A stretch of 64,000 nt of DNA from Geosiphon pyriformis (GCA_016748015.1 JAAOMT010000128.1:627538-691537), one strand, 5' to 3'; shown: positions 48,267-58,605, counted from the first letter of the stretch. Made by a program: numbers and translations. The notes: generated by a model from the sequence alone, not told the origin.

Positions 48267-49311
48267 TTTTTTTTTTATTATATTTAATGAGTGAGGTCCA
48301 AACACTACCTAAAACAATACATCAATAAAATGATCTAAACTAGGCATGAATCATGTGATTAACCACATGTGACCAGCCACTCGAGCCAGTCAGGACAACA
48401 CTACACAATTATATTAACAAAAACTATGTTACCAATACCCAAAAAAAACAAACAAGACTTGCAAAAGCCAAAAAGAACACCAAAAAGTTCAGTAACACCA
48501 AGCAATTTAACCACACCAGGTAACAACCTTGAAACCAAACCAAAAACTGGAATGGGAATTGATCTGTCTACTAGGATTAGGCCATTTTTTTCCATAAAAG
48601 CACGATGCTTAATATGAACTAACCAAATATCATTCCTAAAAGCAGAGCATAGAGAGTGCATAAAATCAGTAATTTTAACACCAGCAACCTTAAAATCATA
48701 GAAGACAGTAACAGCCTCCTGAAGCCATCCATTGAAAACAAAACTCTTGTAAAAAGCTGAAGAAACCAGCAAATCTGAAGCACAGGTCGACATAAACTAC
48801 AACACAACCGAAGAGGAAAGAGAGAGCCCAGAAAGTAACCTCCAAGAAAACATGCAGGATTCCAGAATCTGATGACGAGCCAAATTATCAGCCACACAAG
48901 AAAACACATGATCAGAAACCTCCACCTCATCACAATACAGACACAGAACACTAGGGTAACATTTATCATAAATGCGTTTCCGGATAGCCACAGGAAGCTG
49001 ATAGTGCAAAGTCTTCATAAGATAAGTGTGAATATCAGCTGTGAGCCTGCTAGTGAAACCAGTGGCCATATGCAAATCATGGTGCCAAACCTTAGAAAAA
49101 CTGAGCCAGTTAATATCTGAACGCAAACTATTAGCCAAAAATCTAGAACTAGAACCGACCTCCCAGTGTGCATGACAAACCACATGACAAACATCTTAAA
49201 TAAAGTGTCTAGAATTACCAGAAACAACACCACCATCCACCAACAAAAAGTGTTCATCCATGCGAGGAGGAAGATACCACCCAGATAGAGACGCAACATT
49301 AGTGATGCTAA
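48267..49311 (-). pseudogene. 5'-truncated LINE tail: ORF2 C-terminus and 3' UTR
   Basis: The minus strand encodes the end of LINE ORF2 with frame changes at about 48,795 and 49,180. A zinc finger C-L-Y-C-x7-H-x4-C lies near 48,895-48,945, and the C-terminus at 48,401-48,793 (130 codons) includes 'MEKNGLILVDRSIPIPVFG'. The 3' UTR runs to a T-run at 48,267-48,276, an A10 tail on the minus strand. It is a separate insertion directly upstream of the LINE ORF1 at 48,260. Confidence 0.8.
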
Positions 49312-50265
49312 GAATTTGAAAAAGAAGTTTTTTTTTTAAATTTTTTTTTTTGTAAATATTAATAAATTTATATATAAATTAAATATAGTTTTAATAAAAG
49401 CCAATTTAATTTTAAAAAAAAACACCAAATACCAAAATAAAAACCACTATTATGATTTAAAAATTTAATAAAAATTATATTGAAAATTAAATTATTATTA
49501 TAAAATTTTTTAAAAACTTATTTGTTTTTATCTATTAAATAAAACTGTTATTTAATAGCTAAATTCTTTAAAAAATATATTTTTTGATCAAAATTATTTA
49601 TCTTATTATTAATTATTTAAAACAATATTGTTAATATTAAGAAAAATACCAAAAAACTATTAATATTCTATGTTTTTAGATTAGAAAAACACTTTAAACA
49701 ATTACAAAAATAGCTCTAAAAAAAACTTCAACAACAGTGAGTTTTTTTTGACACTATTTTTTTAATAATAAAGGAATTAATATTTATAAAATATAATTTA
49801 TTGGGTTTTATATTACTTTTTTTCAAAAATTTTTATTAAAAAAAATCAAAAATGTAATAATTTTAGCAAAATTTTGGTCTATTTTACTTAATAATTGTAC
49901 TATTAATATTATTTTACTACAATGTTTTTACAAATACTACATTTTTAGTTTTATTTTATTATTTCCAAATTTTCAAAGTTTTTTAGCTAAAATATTTTAA
50001 TTATATTAGCAAGAAGAATAATTGCTGCTTTTTCTTTTTTGCTTTAATTGTGAACATAAAATTTACAAAATTAATGATAAAATATAATTGAAAAACTTTT
50101 AAGCAAAAATAAATCAAATGATTGAATTTTGAGAATTCATTCAAGATATTAAAAAATTCTATCTTTACTATTGCTGATAAGGACCAAAATTTTTCACACG
50201 TATCGAAATTTCCAGGTCCCTTGCCTTTTCAACTAAGGTGGAAATCACCCACCGTGTAGTGTGTG
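49312..50265. other. AT-rich intergenic DNA
   Basis: Mostly A/T homopolymer runs and simple words, without a credible open frame on either strand. It separates the repeat region from the gene island. Confidence 0.7.
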
Positions 50266-50489
50266 GCGACGACGCGACGCGTACGCGACTTCATTCATCA
50301 TAACAAATCATAATACCAGGGCAACCTCACATTCTTAACACGTTTTCGATCAGCATCAATTCTCATTATAAAAGTGTACCATTTCACAAATTAATCTCAT
50401 TTTATATTTTTCAACTCGTTAAATTCGTTTCTCTTTCTCTTTATCTCAGACTCTATAACCACCCTTTCGCAAACCAATTAGTCCAAAAA
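50266..50489 (+). promoter_or_regulatory. Promoter region of the HMG-box gene, with CpG-rich patch
   Basis: A CpG-dense patch at 50,266-50,288 contains ACGCGT at 50,277-50,282, the core of the yeast MluI cell-cycle box. A TATAAA-like word lies at about 50,367. A pyrimidine-rich stretch (TTTCTCTTTCTCTTTATCTC) precedes the start codon by about 40-60 bp, as is common at fungal transcription starts. The functional reading is inference. Confidence 0.4.
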
Positions 50490-50905
50490 ATGGCCAAAGA
50501 AAAGAGTGCAAAAACCTCCACAGTCAAAAAAGAAACGACTTCTAGTATGTTTCGTTTGTACTTTTTATTTGCTCTATCTATCTATGAAAAGAAAAAAACT
50601 TGTTTTATTTTTCCGTTCGTGTTCATTTTTTTTAAACACACCTGTCTATTCAAGCCAGGAAACCAAGTTCGTATAATCTGTTCATGAAATCTGAACTACC
50701 TAAAGTCAAAGCCGAAAATCCAAATTTGGATCATAAGGAAGCTTTCAAGTTGGTTGCATCTCGATGGAAGGACTCGTATGTATATTTTCTCGGCTGTTAT
50801 TATTCGTCAACATATCTTTGTCTCCAAAATTTCTTCCCTTCATTTTTCTTACTTTTAAGACCCGAGAACCCCAAAAACCCCAAAAACAACGCGACCACAA
50901 AATAA
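50490..50905 (+). CDS. Small HMG-box / YABBY-like DNA-binding protein
   Basis: Three exons, 50,490-50,544, 50,655-50,775 and 50,860-50,905, splice in frame (GT-AG borders) to a 73-residue protein. After a Lys/Ser/Thr-rich N-terminus, residues 20-60 form one compact domain with 'YNLFMKSELPKVKAENP', a His-Lys-Glu-Ala-Phe helix and 'VASRWKDSPENPKNPKNN'. This is the HMG-like core seen in YABBY domains and in short fungal proteins of the same type, which bind DNA in the minor groove and act in chromatin or transcription. It is shorter than most HMG proteins, with one box and no other domain. The exon choice is supported by phase: exon 1 ends in phase 1, exon 2 in phase 2, and both junctions preserve the domain. 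The target is unknown. Confidence 0.72.
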
Positions 50906-51115
50906 ACCACGGTTTAAATCCTCAGCTACAATCACGTGGACATGTCAGGTTTTCTTTTTATTTCCGCCCAGCGGATTAACTTCATGTAAATTTGTCGCCT
51001 GTTATCATAATGAACATTGAGAACTCTTAATTTGCCATTAGCCTTGACAAAACTTTTTTTTCATCGCACAGCATAAAAGTTTCTCTGTAAAATCGCTTTT
51101 TTTCACTTTAATTTG
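50906..51115. other. Intergenic, nothing seen
   Basis: Short region after the HMG-box gene and before the stop of the orphan minus-strand exon; probably the 3' ends of two converging transcripts. Confidence 0.5.
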
Positions 51116-51328
51116 TTATATACCAGCAACCCTTTTAATCTGTTGTTTAATAATATCCCAAGTGTGAATAATAAACAAACCTTGATTTGATATTCCCATC
51201 ACTATCATTTTGTTCAGCTTTGCTTCAACACTTGAAACCACCCTTTCAAGCTCCTGTTGATCAATAACGTCTGTAGGCTGAAATAAAGATGCAAAGACAT
51301 CTTTTATTAATCCATTGAATACATTGAT
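51116..51328 (-). pseudogene. Orphan terminal exon, possibly dynein-heavy-chain-like
   Basis: On the minus strand a 70-codon frame reads 'INVFNGLIKDVFASLF' ... 'QQELERVVSSVEAKL' and ends in TAA at 51,116-51,118. Directly upstream are TACTAAC at 51,342-51,348, the canonical branch-point sequence, and CAAG as splice acceptor at 51,329-51,330, so this looks like a real last exon. The F-x-G-L-I-x-D-V-F pattern followed by a charged helix resembles the linker between AAA modules of dynein heavy chains, but this is weak. No convincing upstream exon was found in 51,350-51,782, so it may be a gene relic. The frame would also be open with a donor at the CAAG/GTTTGT near 51,190. Confidence 0.35.
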
Positions 51329-51349
51329 CTTGCTCGATTGGGTTAGTAC

Positions 51350-51782
51350 TCATCTACCTACCTACCTATCAAGTACCCAGTTCTCGAGACGTGAAAATTC
51401 GATTACCAGCTCGATTCCTCATCTATAACGTGTTGTCTCTTGGGAATAAATCCTAATGCAATTTTATTCAGGCAACAAGGTCCTGGAAATCCAACTCTAA
51501 AAACTACCAGTTTCAGAATAAATGATTCTATGTAATTTTCACGATCTTATTGGTAGGTCAGAGAAGCTTTAGCAAGTCAAGTTATATTTTTTAATCGAAA
51601 TCATGAAAGGTCCGCAGCGGTGAAAAAATCGCAAATGTTCATTAGACTCCTGCTTAATTAGGAAATATCAAAACCTGTGGAGTTCGATCTTTAATGAAAA
51701 CAAATGTATCGCTGCTAAATGTCGACTTAAAACCGAGCTTTAATACCTACCTGAATTTATACTTCACCATCTTTAAGAGAAA
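51350..51782. other. No gene recognised between orphan exon and RPN9
   Basis: The minus strand has a short open stretch at about 51,400-51,520 whose end could serve as a donor (GCTG/GTAATC), but its phase does not fit the orphan exon well. There is a small CTAC repeat at 51,354-51,369. Confidence 0.4.
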
Positions 51783-53537
51783 TTATTGTACAAACAACTC
51801 CGGGGTCTCATTCTCTACAAGCAATGCTGTGTTTTTTACATTTTCATCCCATTCTTGCAAACGCTGCCGCATACCATCGATTTGATCACGATCGAGGACA
51901 CGTGGCTGAACCCAGGTTACTACCACCACTTCACTGACTTGATCGATAGATCCTCGGATAAGTTTAAGTGAAAGAGCCTTCATTATTAAATATTCAACCT
52001 ATTAATGAAGCAGCAAAATAGACTTTGTGAAAAGGCATCAGGTGAAATAAAATATCGGAACTCGAAACTAAATGGAGTTTTTGGACATCATTTTGTTTTA
52101 AGATGAACAAAATCTTCTTACCTCCCCTAAGGGTAGCCTAGTTTCAGCTGCGATGTTTTCAAAAGGTATGGTTCGATTGTCAGAATTCCTTTTAAAAACG
52201 GCCTCAATTAAAGACATCAAACAAATTTTCTGTTGCAAAAATGAAATTGCTTCCTGTAATAATGGCTAAAACAAAATTAATAAGATTAGATACTTGAATT
52301 TCTATATTAGAGTCTAATATTTGCAGGATTGGGATTATCATATGTGTTGGGTAGACTTACTTGTTTAGCGAAATGGGGTTGTAATGCTTCGAATTTGCCG
52401 ATATCTCCAGCGTTAAATACGAACAAAAGGGTTTTGAGCCATTCGTGAGGCGTATTTGTTAATGTTTCCAAAATTGGGTGCATTAACTTGAGGGAAAAAA
52501 TATGGAATTAAAATTGGGAAAATCTCAAATTAAAAAAAGTCTCGTCATACCAATTCCCCAAAATTATAAATGGTATCTCCCATAAGGGCACTGATTGCTA
52601 AATCAAGAGCCCTGTCAACTTTGTCTTCTAAAGTCAAATCTTCGAGTTGAACACAAGCAAGGTATAGTAGGGCATTTTTATAGTATTCTGCATATTCCGC
52701 TTTGGCCTGTTCACGAGAAAATCGTTGATTTGCATCTTTTGTTTTAGATTTTTGATATAAAAAAATCAAACTTACCTTATAAAAGTCGGCGCATACACGA
52801 TAGAAACTGGCATGAATAACAGTCTCAACCGAATCAAACTTTTCCAGTATCTTTTCACATTCATCCATCGCTGCTTTGGTCCCCTCTAAATCACGTAGCA
52901 AGAGTTTCATGTAGGCCGTCTCCATCACGGCATGCACATATGCATCCTGAGTTTGTGGCGTATCCACTTTTTGGACTAATGAAGTGAGGAATGATAAGGC
53001 GGCCGTTTGATCTGGAGTTATACGGAAAAAAGCAAAATGGAACGCCTTAATTTATGTATTGGATCAAAGAAAAAGTCGATTAATGGATCTCTATATAATG
53101 AAATCTATGAGATGAAGATCTACCATGTATATAAATATTTTGAAAGTCGCCTACCATCGAATTGTTTGGCAGCACTTAAACCAAGTGTAACAAGTTTCAA
53201 CTTGTTCATCTTGTTCTCCCAATCGGAGATGAAATGTTGAAAAAGAGGGATTTGGAAATCACGGGAGGCTGGATTGGCGAATAATTCTTCTATTTTGAGT
53301 GTCAATTGATGCCATAGTCTAATATTAAAGAATTATTAGGAAAATAATTGTGGACTTTAGCAGTCAAATAAGGAGCGGGGAGGAGTTCATCTAATAATAA
53401 CATGTAGGGAACAAGTCATAAAACACTCACTTCCTTTCATGGAGATCCTCAAAATTTCTAAAGTATTCCTGCAATTCCACACTTGCATGTGTTCGCAATT
53501 CATTAAGTACCTGGGTCGGGTTTCGGTCTAAATCCAT
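51783..53537 (-). CDS. RPN9: 26S proteasome regulatory subunit Rpn9 (PSMD13)
   Basis: Seven exons on the minus strand: 53,431-53,537, 53,155-53,318, 52,776-53,011, 52,551-52,706, 52,361-52,486, 52,122-52,265 and 51,783-51,998. All introns have GT-AG borders and phases fit, giving 382 residues; human PSMD13 has 376 and yeast Rpn9 393. The N-terminal two thirds are helical repeats ('ELQEYFRNFEDLHERKLW' near the start, 'DAYVHAVMETAYMKLLLRDL' in the middle). The C-terminal part, from about residue 180, is the PCI domain, ending in a winged-helix segment ('LMSLIEAVFKR', 'IPFENIAAETRLPLGEVE') and a C-terminal helix. Rpn9 is a lid subunit of the 19S particle that helps hold Rpn8/Rpn11 and Rpn10 in place. 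It is divergent from MRPL23, sharing a 236-bp promoter. No defect is seen. Confidence 0.93.
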
Positions 53538-53773
53538 ATCAGAAAACATGACAGAAATGAAAAGAATGCTATAAAATTGTTGTCAACACTAAAAAAGATA
53601 ATTCGAAATTTTATAATTCTTAATGATCATCTGGAATTTGAACAATGACGTTACCCAAGTAAGAAAATCATTTAGGCGAATTCATGTGACACCTGATGTT
53701 GCCAGCCAATCAAATTATATTGATGATATTTTTTCTACAAGCCACCTGCCGAGCTTTTCTCCAGAAATAAAAT
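53538..53773. promoter_or_regulatory. Shared promoter between RPN9 and MRPL23
   Basis: 236 bp separate the two start codons. A 72-codon plus frame beginning at 53,623 lies in another frame over the MRPL23 start and is probably not translated into a protein; if transcribed, it would act as an upstream frame. No clear TATA box is seen. Confidence 0.4.
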
Positions 53774-54289
53774 ATGTCGTGGAAACCTGGCGTTACAAAA
53801 ATCTTCCTTCCCAATATAGTGTTCAAAATGGTACGCGATGATAACCTCCCACCAAATCGGGTTGCTTTTCGCATACCTCCAAGACTTAATAAACTTGACA
53901 TTCGGGATTATTTGTGGAACATTTACAAAGTAGAAGTAGTCGACGTACGCACCATGGTTTACGCTACGAGACCCGGTAAGAAGCTACCGGGGAGACCCAG
54001 AATACAGCATCGCGGGAGATTCAAGAAGGCAATTGTCACGTTAAAAAGTGATTTTCATTATCCGCCTCCAATTGAGAGTTTTGAGTTTGCTAGCAGAGAA
54101 GAACAAGTGGAGCGAAGAGCGTTGGTATTTCGTCGTTTGGCAGGCTGGAAGAGTAGACCAAAACAGTTAATGTCAATGTATGTGGAACGTGCGAAGAAAT
54201 TAGAAGAACAACAAAAAAAGGAAAAAGAAGAAAAAGAAAAAACTCAAAATACGCAAGTTGAATCAAAATCAGATAAGAAAGAAACATAG
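53774..54289 (+). CDS. MRPL23: Mitochondrial large-subunit ribosomal protein uL23m
   Basis: Single exon, 171 residues. The N-terminal 'KIFLPNIVFKMVRDDNLPPN' followed by 'FRIPPRLNKLDIRDYLWNIY' and 'VVDVRTMVYATRPGKK' is the L23 fold: a strand, the 'nKldIkdyl' helix, and the Arg/Gly-rich loop that contacts 23S-type rRNA. The basic loop 'GRPRIQHRGRFKKAIVTL' supports it. Fungal mitochondrial uL23 proteins (Mrp20 in yeast) have extra C-terminal sequence, and here it is a Lys/Glu/Gln-rich coiled-coil-like tail after residue 135. uL23m sits at the polypeptide exit tunnel of the mitoribosome. The first in-frame ATG at 53,774 is used as start, as no upstream in-frame coding sequence is seen. The N-terminus has few acidic residues, consistent with mitochondrial import. 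Confidence 0.88.
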   Translation: MSWKPGVTKIFLPNIVFKMVRDDNLPPNRVAFRIPPRLNKLDIRDYLWNIYKVEVVDVRTMVYATRPGKKLPGRPRIQHRGRFKKAIVTLKSDFHYPPPIESFEFASREEQVERRALVFRRLAGWKSRPKQLMSMYVERAKKLEEQQKKEKEEKEKTQNTQVESKSDKKET

Positions 54290-54934
54290 ATCAGAAAGCA
54301 AAGGAAGAGATTCTTTTATATTCAAAGGGGGGATGCAGTTCAAACCAAAAAACATTTAAATCTCAAGGTGAATTCCGGTCAAAATATCGTCAGACTATTA
54401 TTAAGGTGAATGACGAAGAATCTAGTTTGATTAAAATTTTGAAATATTCCTCTGATAATAATATTAACAATAATAAAAGTTATTAGTTCATTCAGATTTT
54501 TCTTGCCTCGTGAGAAAGTTTATTTTCCAATAAGGATGAGGGAATACCTCTCTAAATGGGCCAATAACAATTAAAGATCAGTACAAAATAAAGCTACACT
54601 CAATAATTGGAAGTTTTTAATATGTTTTTTTTTTAAAAATCTCGATTGTTTTTCCTTGAAGAATATTAAATTGACTTAGATAAACATGAATAATCAAGGG
54701 CTTATAAATTAGAAGACCTCATAAAAGTAGATCTATTAGAAATAAACCACAAGAAGACCCTCTAAATAGGATCAGGTCTTAATAATAAAAATTTGATTGA
54801 ACAGACGGTAGAATATCGACCACTAAACATTAAAATATAAAAATGTAAAAAGTTTCAAATCCAATGAATATTGATAATTGAACATAAATCATTTGCTTAC
54901 GAACGTTAGAGCATAGGATATTTAGTATATGCAT
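54290..54934. other. Intergenic region between MRPL23 and LC8 (convergent genes)
   Basis: AT-rich sequence with no credible coding frame. It holds the 3' ends of two transcripts that converge. AATAAA-like words occur near 54,465 and 54,588 on the plus strand. Confidence 0.6.
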
Positions 54935-55293
54935 TCATCCAGACTTGAATAAGAGTATGGCAATGGGGCCGATATAGAAATAAATAAAATGTTTGGTTTC
55001 TAAGATAACAATAAAATTTTTGAAAGAAAGGTTGAAGTAAGCTTCTCAGTATACTTTACGAAGTTGATTACTTAATTTTTTTTCATACCATGTGTCACAT
55101 AACTGCCAAAATTCCTTCCAACGATGCAGTGCCAGGTAACCCCATGTTTTTTATCAAATTCACGTTTGATGGAGGCGGCAATATCTTTTTCTACAGTATA
55201 CTTTTCCAAAGCAAGTTCAGCACATTTGATGGCCTCTTTTTGCATTTCTTCATTCATATCGGCATTTTTAACCATGGGTTTATGATCAGCCAT
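54935..55293 (-). CDS. DYNLL: Dynein light chain LC8 type
   Basis: Two exons, 55,089-55,293 and 54,935-54,999, splice in frame to exactly 89 residues, the usual LC8 length. The sequence is near-canonical: '[17 protein letters not shown]', '[20 protein letters not shown]', '[16 protein letters not shown]', then in exon 2 '[21 protein letters not shown]'. LC8 is a dimeric hub that binds short linear motifs in dynein intermediate chains and many other proteins; the groove strand with '[11 protein letters not shown]' is intact. The intron falls inside the His-Glu junction, so a one-exon reading would stop four codons later and miss the last strands. It diverges from VMA3 with 366 bp between start codons. 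Confidence 0.95.
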
Positions 55294-55659
55294 GTTGTCA
55301 GATTTTAATCGTACCGTTCTTTTTTCAAAGGGGGAATAGGAGTTTCCTATTGAGAAAATTTGAGTTTATTGGATTATTAGTAGTTCTATTCTCGATTTAG
55401 TCACACGAAATGTAATTATGAACAACGTGGGGACCGAACTATGTGACACACCTTCCGCAATTGATTGGAGCCAACAAACCTGCGCTTGATCTGAGAAATT
55501 GGCTGGGTTTAACATTTAAAACTATTAATAAAACAAATATCATAAAAACCATACATTTTTGCTGAACCAAACTTCCTAAATTAGATTTCTATAAATTTGA
55601 TAGTTTAACGCGACTGAATCAAGGATTACATTTTATTTTATTTATAAAGTTTAATCAAT
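55294..55659. promoter_or_regulatory. Shared promoter region between LC8 and VMA3
   Basis: 366 bp between divergent start codons. TTATTTTATTTATAAAG lies about 15 bp before the VMA3 start codon. No specific site can be assigned. Confidence 0.4.
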
Positions 55660-56674
55660 ATGAGCGTGTATTGCCCGAGTTATGCTCCTTTTTTTGGCTT
55701 CGCTGGAGTGGCGTCGGCGGTAAGGAATAATCTTGGCTAACTTTAAAAGTTTTTACTATCCTTCTATTACTTATTCTCTCGAATCTCACTTATTCAAAGA
55801 TGATACTCAGCTGTAAGTTTTTCCCACTCAAATTGAAATACATATTTCTAGATCATCAATATTTGTTTTCAACATATTCCCTATAATCTTTGAAAATTCA
55901 CATTGAAAATAAAATTATCAAAGCGGTTGGTGCTGCATATGGTACAGCGAAAGCTGGAATGGGAATTTCCGGAATGGGCACATTCCGTCCTGAACTTATT
56001 ATGAAGGTGGGAAAAAGAATTTAAGTCACAGGATCAAGGATCTTTGTATTGATCCATCGATATGAATTGTGGTAACATTCCCAACCCTTTAAGTCGCTGA
56101 TTCCTGTCGTCATGGCTGGTATTATTGCTGTGTATGGCTTGGTAATTTCAGTATTAATAGCTGCTGCGCGTAAGTAATTGTTTGATTTATTATCTTTTTG
56201 ATTTTGAAATAGATCTGCTAACTTTTCCTGTAATATTTTTTTGAAGTCTCTCCGACTGATGATTATTCATTGTTTGCGTGAGTACTCTCTTGAACAAGCA
56301 AAAAGCTATATTCTCACTTATTTCAAGATTTTTATATCAATCCAAAAAACTTTAAATTATGTCTCAAGTGGCTTCATTCATTTGGGAGCCGGGTTAGCAG
56401 TGGGTTTATCGGGACTGGCGGCTGGATATACTATAGGCATTGTTGGTGATTCGGCAAGTGTTTATACTTTATACTCACTTGTTTATTTTTTGTTTAATCA
56501 TTAAATTTATATAATCATCATTTTTTCATATAGTGTGTTCGAGGATACGCACAACAGCCACGTCTATTTGTAACGATGGTTTTGATTTTGATTTTTGCCG
56601 AAGTTTTAGGTCTTTATGGATTGATTGTTGCCTTGATTTTAAATACAAAGGCGGAAAGTTCTTGTCAAAATTGA
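55660..56674 (+). CDS. VMA3: V-type proton ATPase proteolipid subunit c
   Basis: Seven exons: 55,660-55,719, 55,800-55,812, 55,924-56,006, 56,094-56,169, 56,247-56,277, 56,369-56,453 and 56,534-56,674. They give 162 residues, close to the usual 160. The sequence begins '[20 protein letters not shown]' and shows four hydrophobic helices with the Gly-rich pattern of the family ('[17 protein letters not shown]', '[17 protein letters not shown]'). The proton-binding Glu is E139 in '[13 protein letters not shown]' of helix 4. The c ring carries protons across vacuolar and other endomembranes. Exon 2 is a 13-nt microexon, needed to restore 'ASAMILSSVGAAYG'. Intron 6 (56,454-56,533) starts with GCAAGT, a GC-AG intron. 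It is Vma3-like rather than Vma16, whose N-terminus is longer; Vma11 cannot be excluded. Confidence 0.93.
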
Positions 56675-57262
56675 GAATGGATAAAATCAAAGCCAAAAAG
56701 TAAGAATGGGGCAAAAAATTGATCTTATATTTATAATTGAATCGAGTTTTCTCTTTAAAACATTATCTTGTTTATAATTTGAATAAGAATAGTTTTGAAG
56801 TGATGAGATTTAAATTCGGATTAGATTCAAGGGATATGACTTTAGAGTGTTATATCATTCAATAGAAATCAGACCTGATTAGTATACATGTGATCAGTAA
56901 AAAACTTGATACCGTCCACTAAAACGCTTCTTTAATACTGACCGATTTTAAATCTCAATAATCTTTAAGACCACTTCAAAAATGGAAATTTGACCACTAA
57001 GCAATTTTCTACGATACATACCTCCTTCCAGTACATATTTGCTGCGAGTCAAGAGATTCTTAAAATTTTAACAAAATTAAAGTAAATTTTTCCAGGCTTG
57101 GGCATAATACCATCAATACTCATCTAAGGATTTTATCCATTTTATGTCGATTAATACCCTTTCAATTTTGAATACAAAAAATTATTGTTACTTAGCTCAA
57201 AAATGTCCTAATAAATCCAGTAATAAGAACAATTTGAACCAGATGGATCTTAAACCAAGAAA
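56675..57262. other. Intergenic region between VMA3 and SPF27 (convergent)
   Basis: No coding frame of note on either strand. AT-rich 3' flanks of two converging genes. Confidence 0.6.
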
Positions 57263-58360
57263 TTATTGTGATTGACTATCAGAAGGGTCTTGCTCCTTGT
57301 CATTCAAATCCAATTGACTAAGCCCCATTTCAGTTCTCGTTTGTTGCTCAAGTTGCTTTAAATAACCCACTTCATTTTCCAATGAACTACATGCCATTTC
57401 CACCTGCAAGGTTTTTCCGAGCAAATCACTCCATTGATATTCAAGAGTTTCAAGTTTTTTACCCGCTTGGAGCTTAGGAATTTAAAAAATTAATATAAAT
57501 TCTCAATTTTTAAAAGTATAATATCTTCAAAGATCTTGCATGCCTGTTCAGCCTTTCTCTCCTTATTCAATTCCAAGATCTCTTGCCGATACTGCTGCAA
57601 AGAGCTTTGAAACAGTTTCAGTTCGTGCTCGAGCTGAAAATTGTGAAGTCTCCAAGCATTAGCCCCGTATTTTAGCAAAAGTTCCATGTTTAATAACCTA
57701 GTAATTTTACATTTACGGTTTCTTATTATTACTTTGTTCATGATCCCCGATTTTCAGCGTCTAATAAGAATTTCAACATTCATTACCGTAAGTTTTGTTG
57801 CTCCAGCTGAGCCTTTGAATTATCTACAGCTTTTTTCCACAATTCTATATTTCCAGCATCTAGAGGAGCTTCAAGCTTGTATCGGTTCGTATCCATTTGC
57901 TCCATCGGTTTACCAAGCTGCACGCGTTGGTATTCGCTTGCAAGAACAGGGGAGTCCTGTCAAGATTTTTTTTGAATTCTGTGCACATAAATTGTGGAGA
58001 CAAACTACATCGCGAGTTTGACAGTGCTAAACATACTCTGAAAAAATCAAAAGTACCAGGAAAGTGGGAGGGGTCTTTTTTAGTTCGTTTACGCATTTCT
58101 TGTTCCACTAGCTTGTCAATTTGTTCACGCATTCCTTTGGAGAAATTTAAGAGTTAGACTTCTTTATTATGACCAATTTAAATAATATTAACAACATCAG
58201 ATGGATTACCTTCTATTTCAATCTCACGATCAATATCTATCGAGGAAATTGAGAAATAGAGACTAATGACTTAGAAAGAGAATAAATGTAGAGTAAAAGA
58301 ATTCAACTCACACGGTAAGGAGTCAACGATGACTTCGGTTGATGACCCTACACTATCCAT
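57263..58360 (-). CDS. BCAS2: Pre-mRNA-splicing factor SPF27 (BCAS2/Cwf7), NineTeen complex
   Basis: Six exons on the minus strand: 58,312-58,360, 58,210-58,236, 58,037-58,134, 57,787-57,956, 57,544-57,697 and 57,263-57,472, giving 235 residues (human BCAS2 has 225). Family hallmarks are the N-terminal 'VIVDSLPYIDREIE', the 'EQMDTNRYKLEAPLDAG' block with the invariant RY-x-L-x-x-P, and a long C-terminal coiled coil from about residue 115 ('NMELLLKYGANAWRLHN', 'LEYQWSDLLGKTLQVEMA'). SPF27 is a core scaffold of the Prp19/NTC complex in the spliceosome. Intron 5 (57,473-57,543) has no GT that could serve as donor; the only fit is CAG/GCATGC, so it is a GC-AG intron. An acidic Asp/Gln/Ser tail ends the protein. 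It is divergent from the RFC gene. Confidence 0.9.
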
Positions 58361-58605
58361 TTCTCTGAGGAAGTGAAGAAGAATTACAAGATGAGGAGTA
58401 ACAGTCAAAAAGATATCAGGGTCGTAATAAACAACAAGATTTAGATCATCTATTTTAAACGCAAGTTTTTGAATTGTTTATTTATCCCAATTAATTATTG
58501 TTTGCTAATGCATTTTTATTTTTAAACTCGTATTTTATTTATTTTTATTTTGGGATAAAAGCTATCAACAATAAAAAAATAGTCAAGTAAATAACCATTT
58601 ACATA
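58361..58605. promoter_or_regulatory. Shared promoter between SPF27 and the RFC subunit gene
   Basis: 245 bp between divergent start codons, AT-rich, with several A/T runs (for example 58,500-58,560). No MluI-type ACGCGT box is seen here although RFC is a replication gene. Confidence 0.4.

Noticed and set aside
48872-49120. Plus-strand 82-codon frame
   Set aside because: It is antisense to the LINE ORF2 tail with the zinc finger.
49320-50160. Extremely AT-rich stretch as possible mitochondrial insertion
   Set aside because: There is no mitochondrial gene, tRNA or rRNA motif; simple A/T words explain it.
51670-51700. GGAGTTCGATC, resembling the B box of a tRNA gene
   Set aside because: There is no A box at the right distance and no cloverleaf can be drawn.
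51694-51971. Plus-strand frames over the RPN9 last exon
   Set aside because: They are antisense to a clearly conserved PCI-domain exon.
53623-53841. 72-codon plus frame overlapping the MRPL23 start
   Set aside because: It is out of frame with MRPL23, lies in a divergent promoter, and has no recognisable domain. It could at most be an upstream regulatory frame.
55090-55308. Plus-strand 72-codon frame
   Set aside because: It is the exact antisense of LC8 exon 1.
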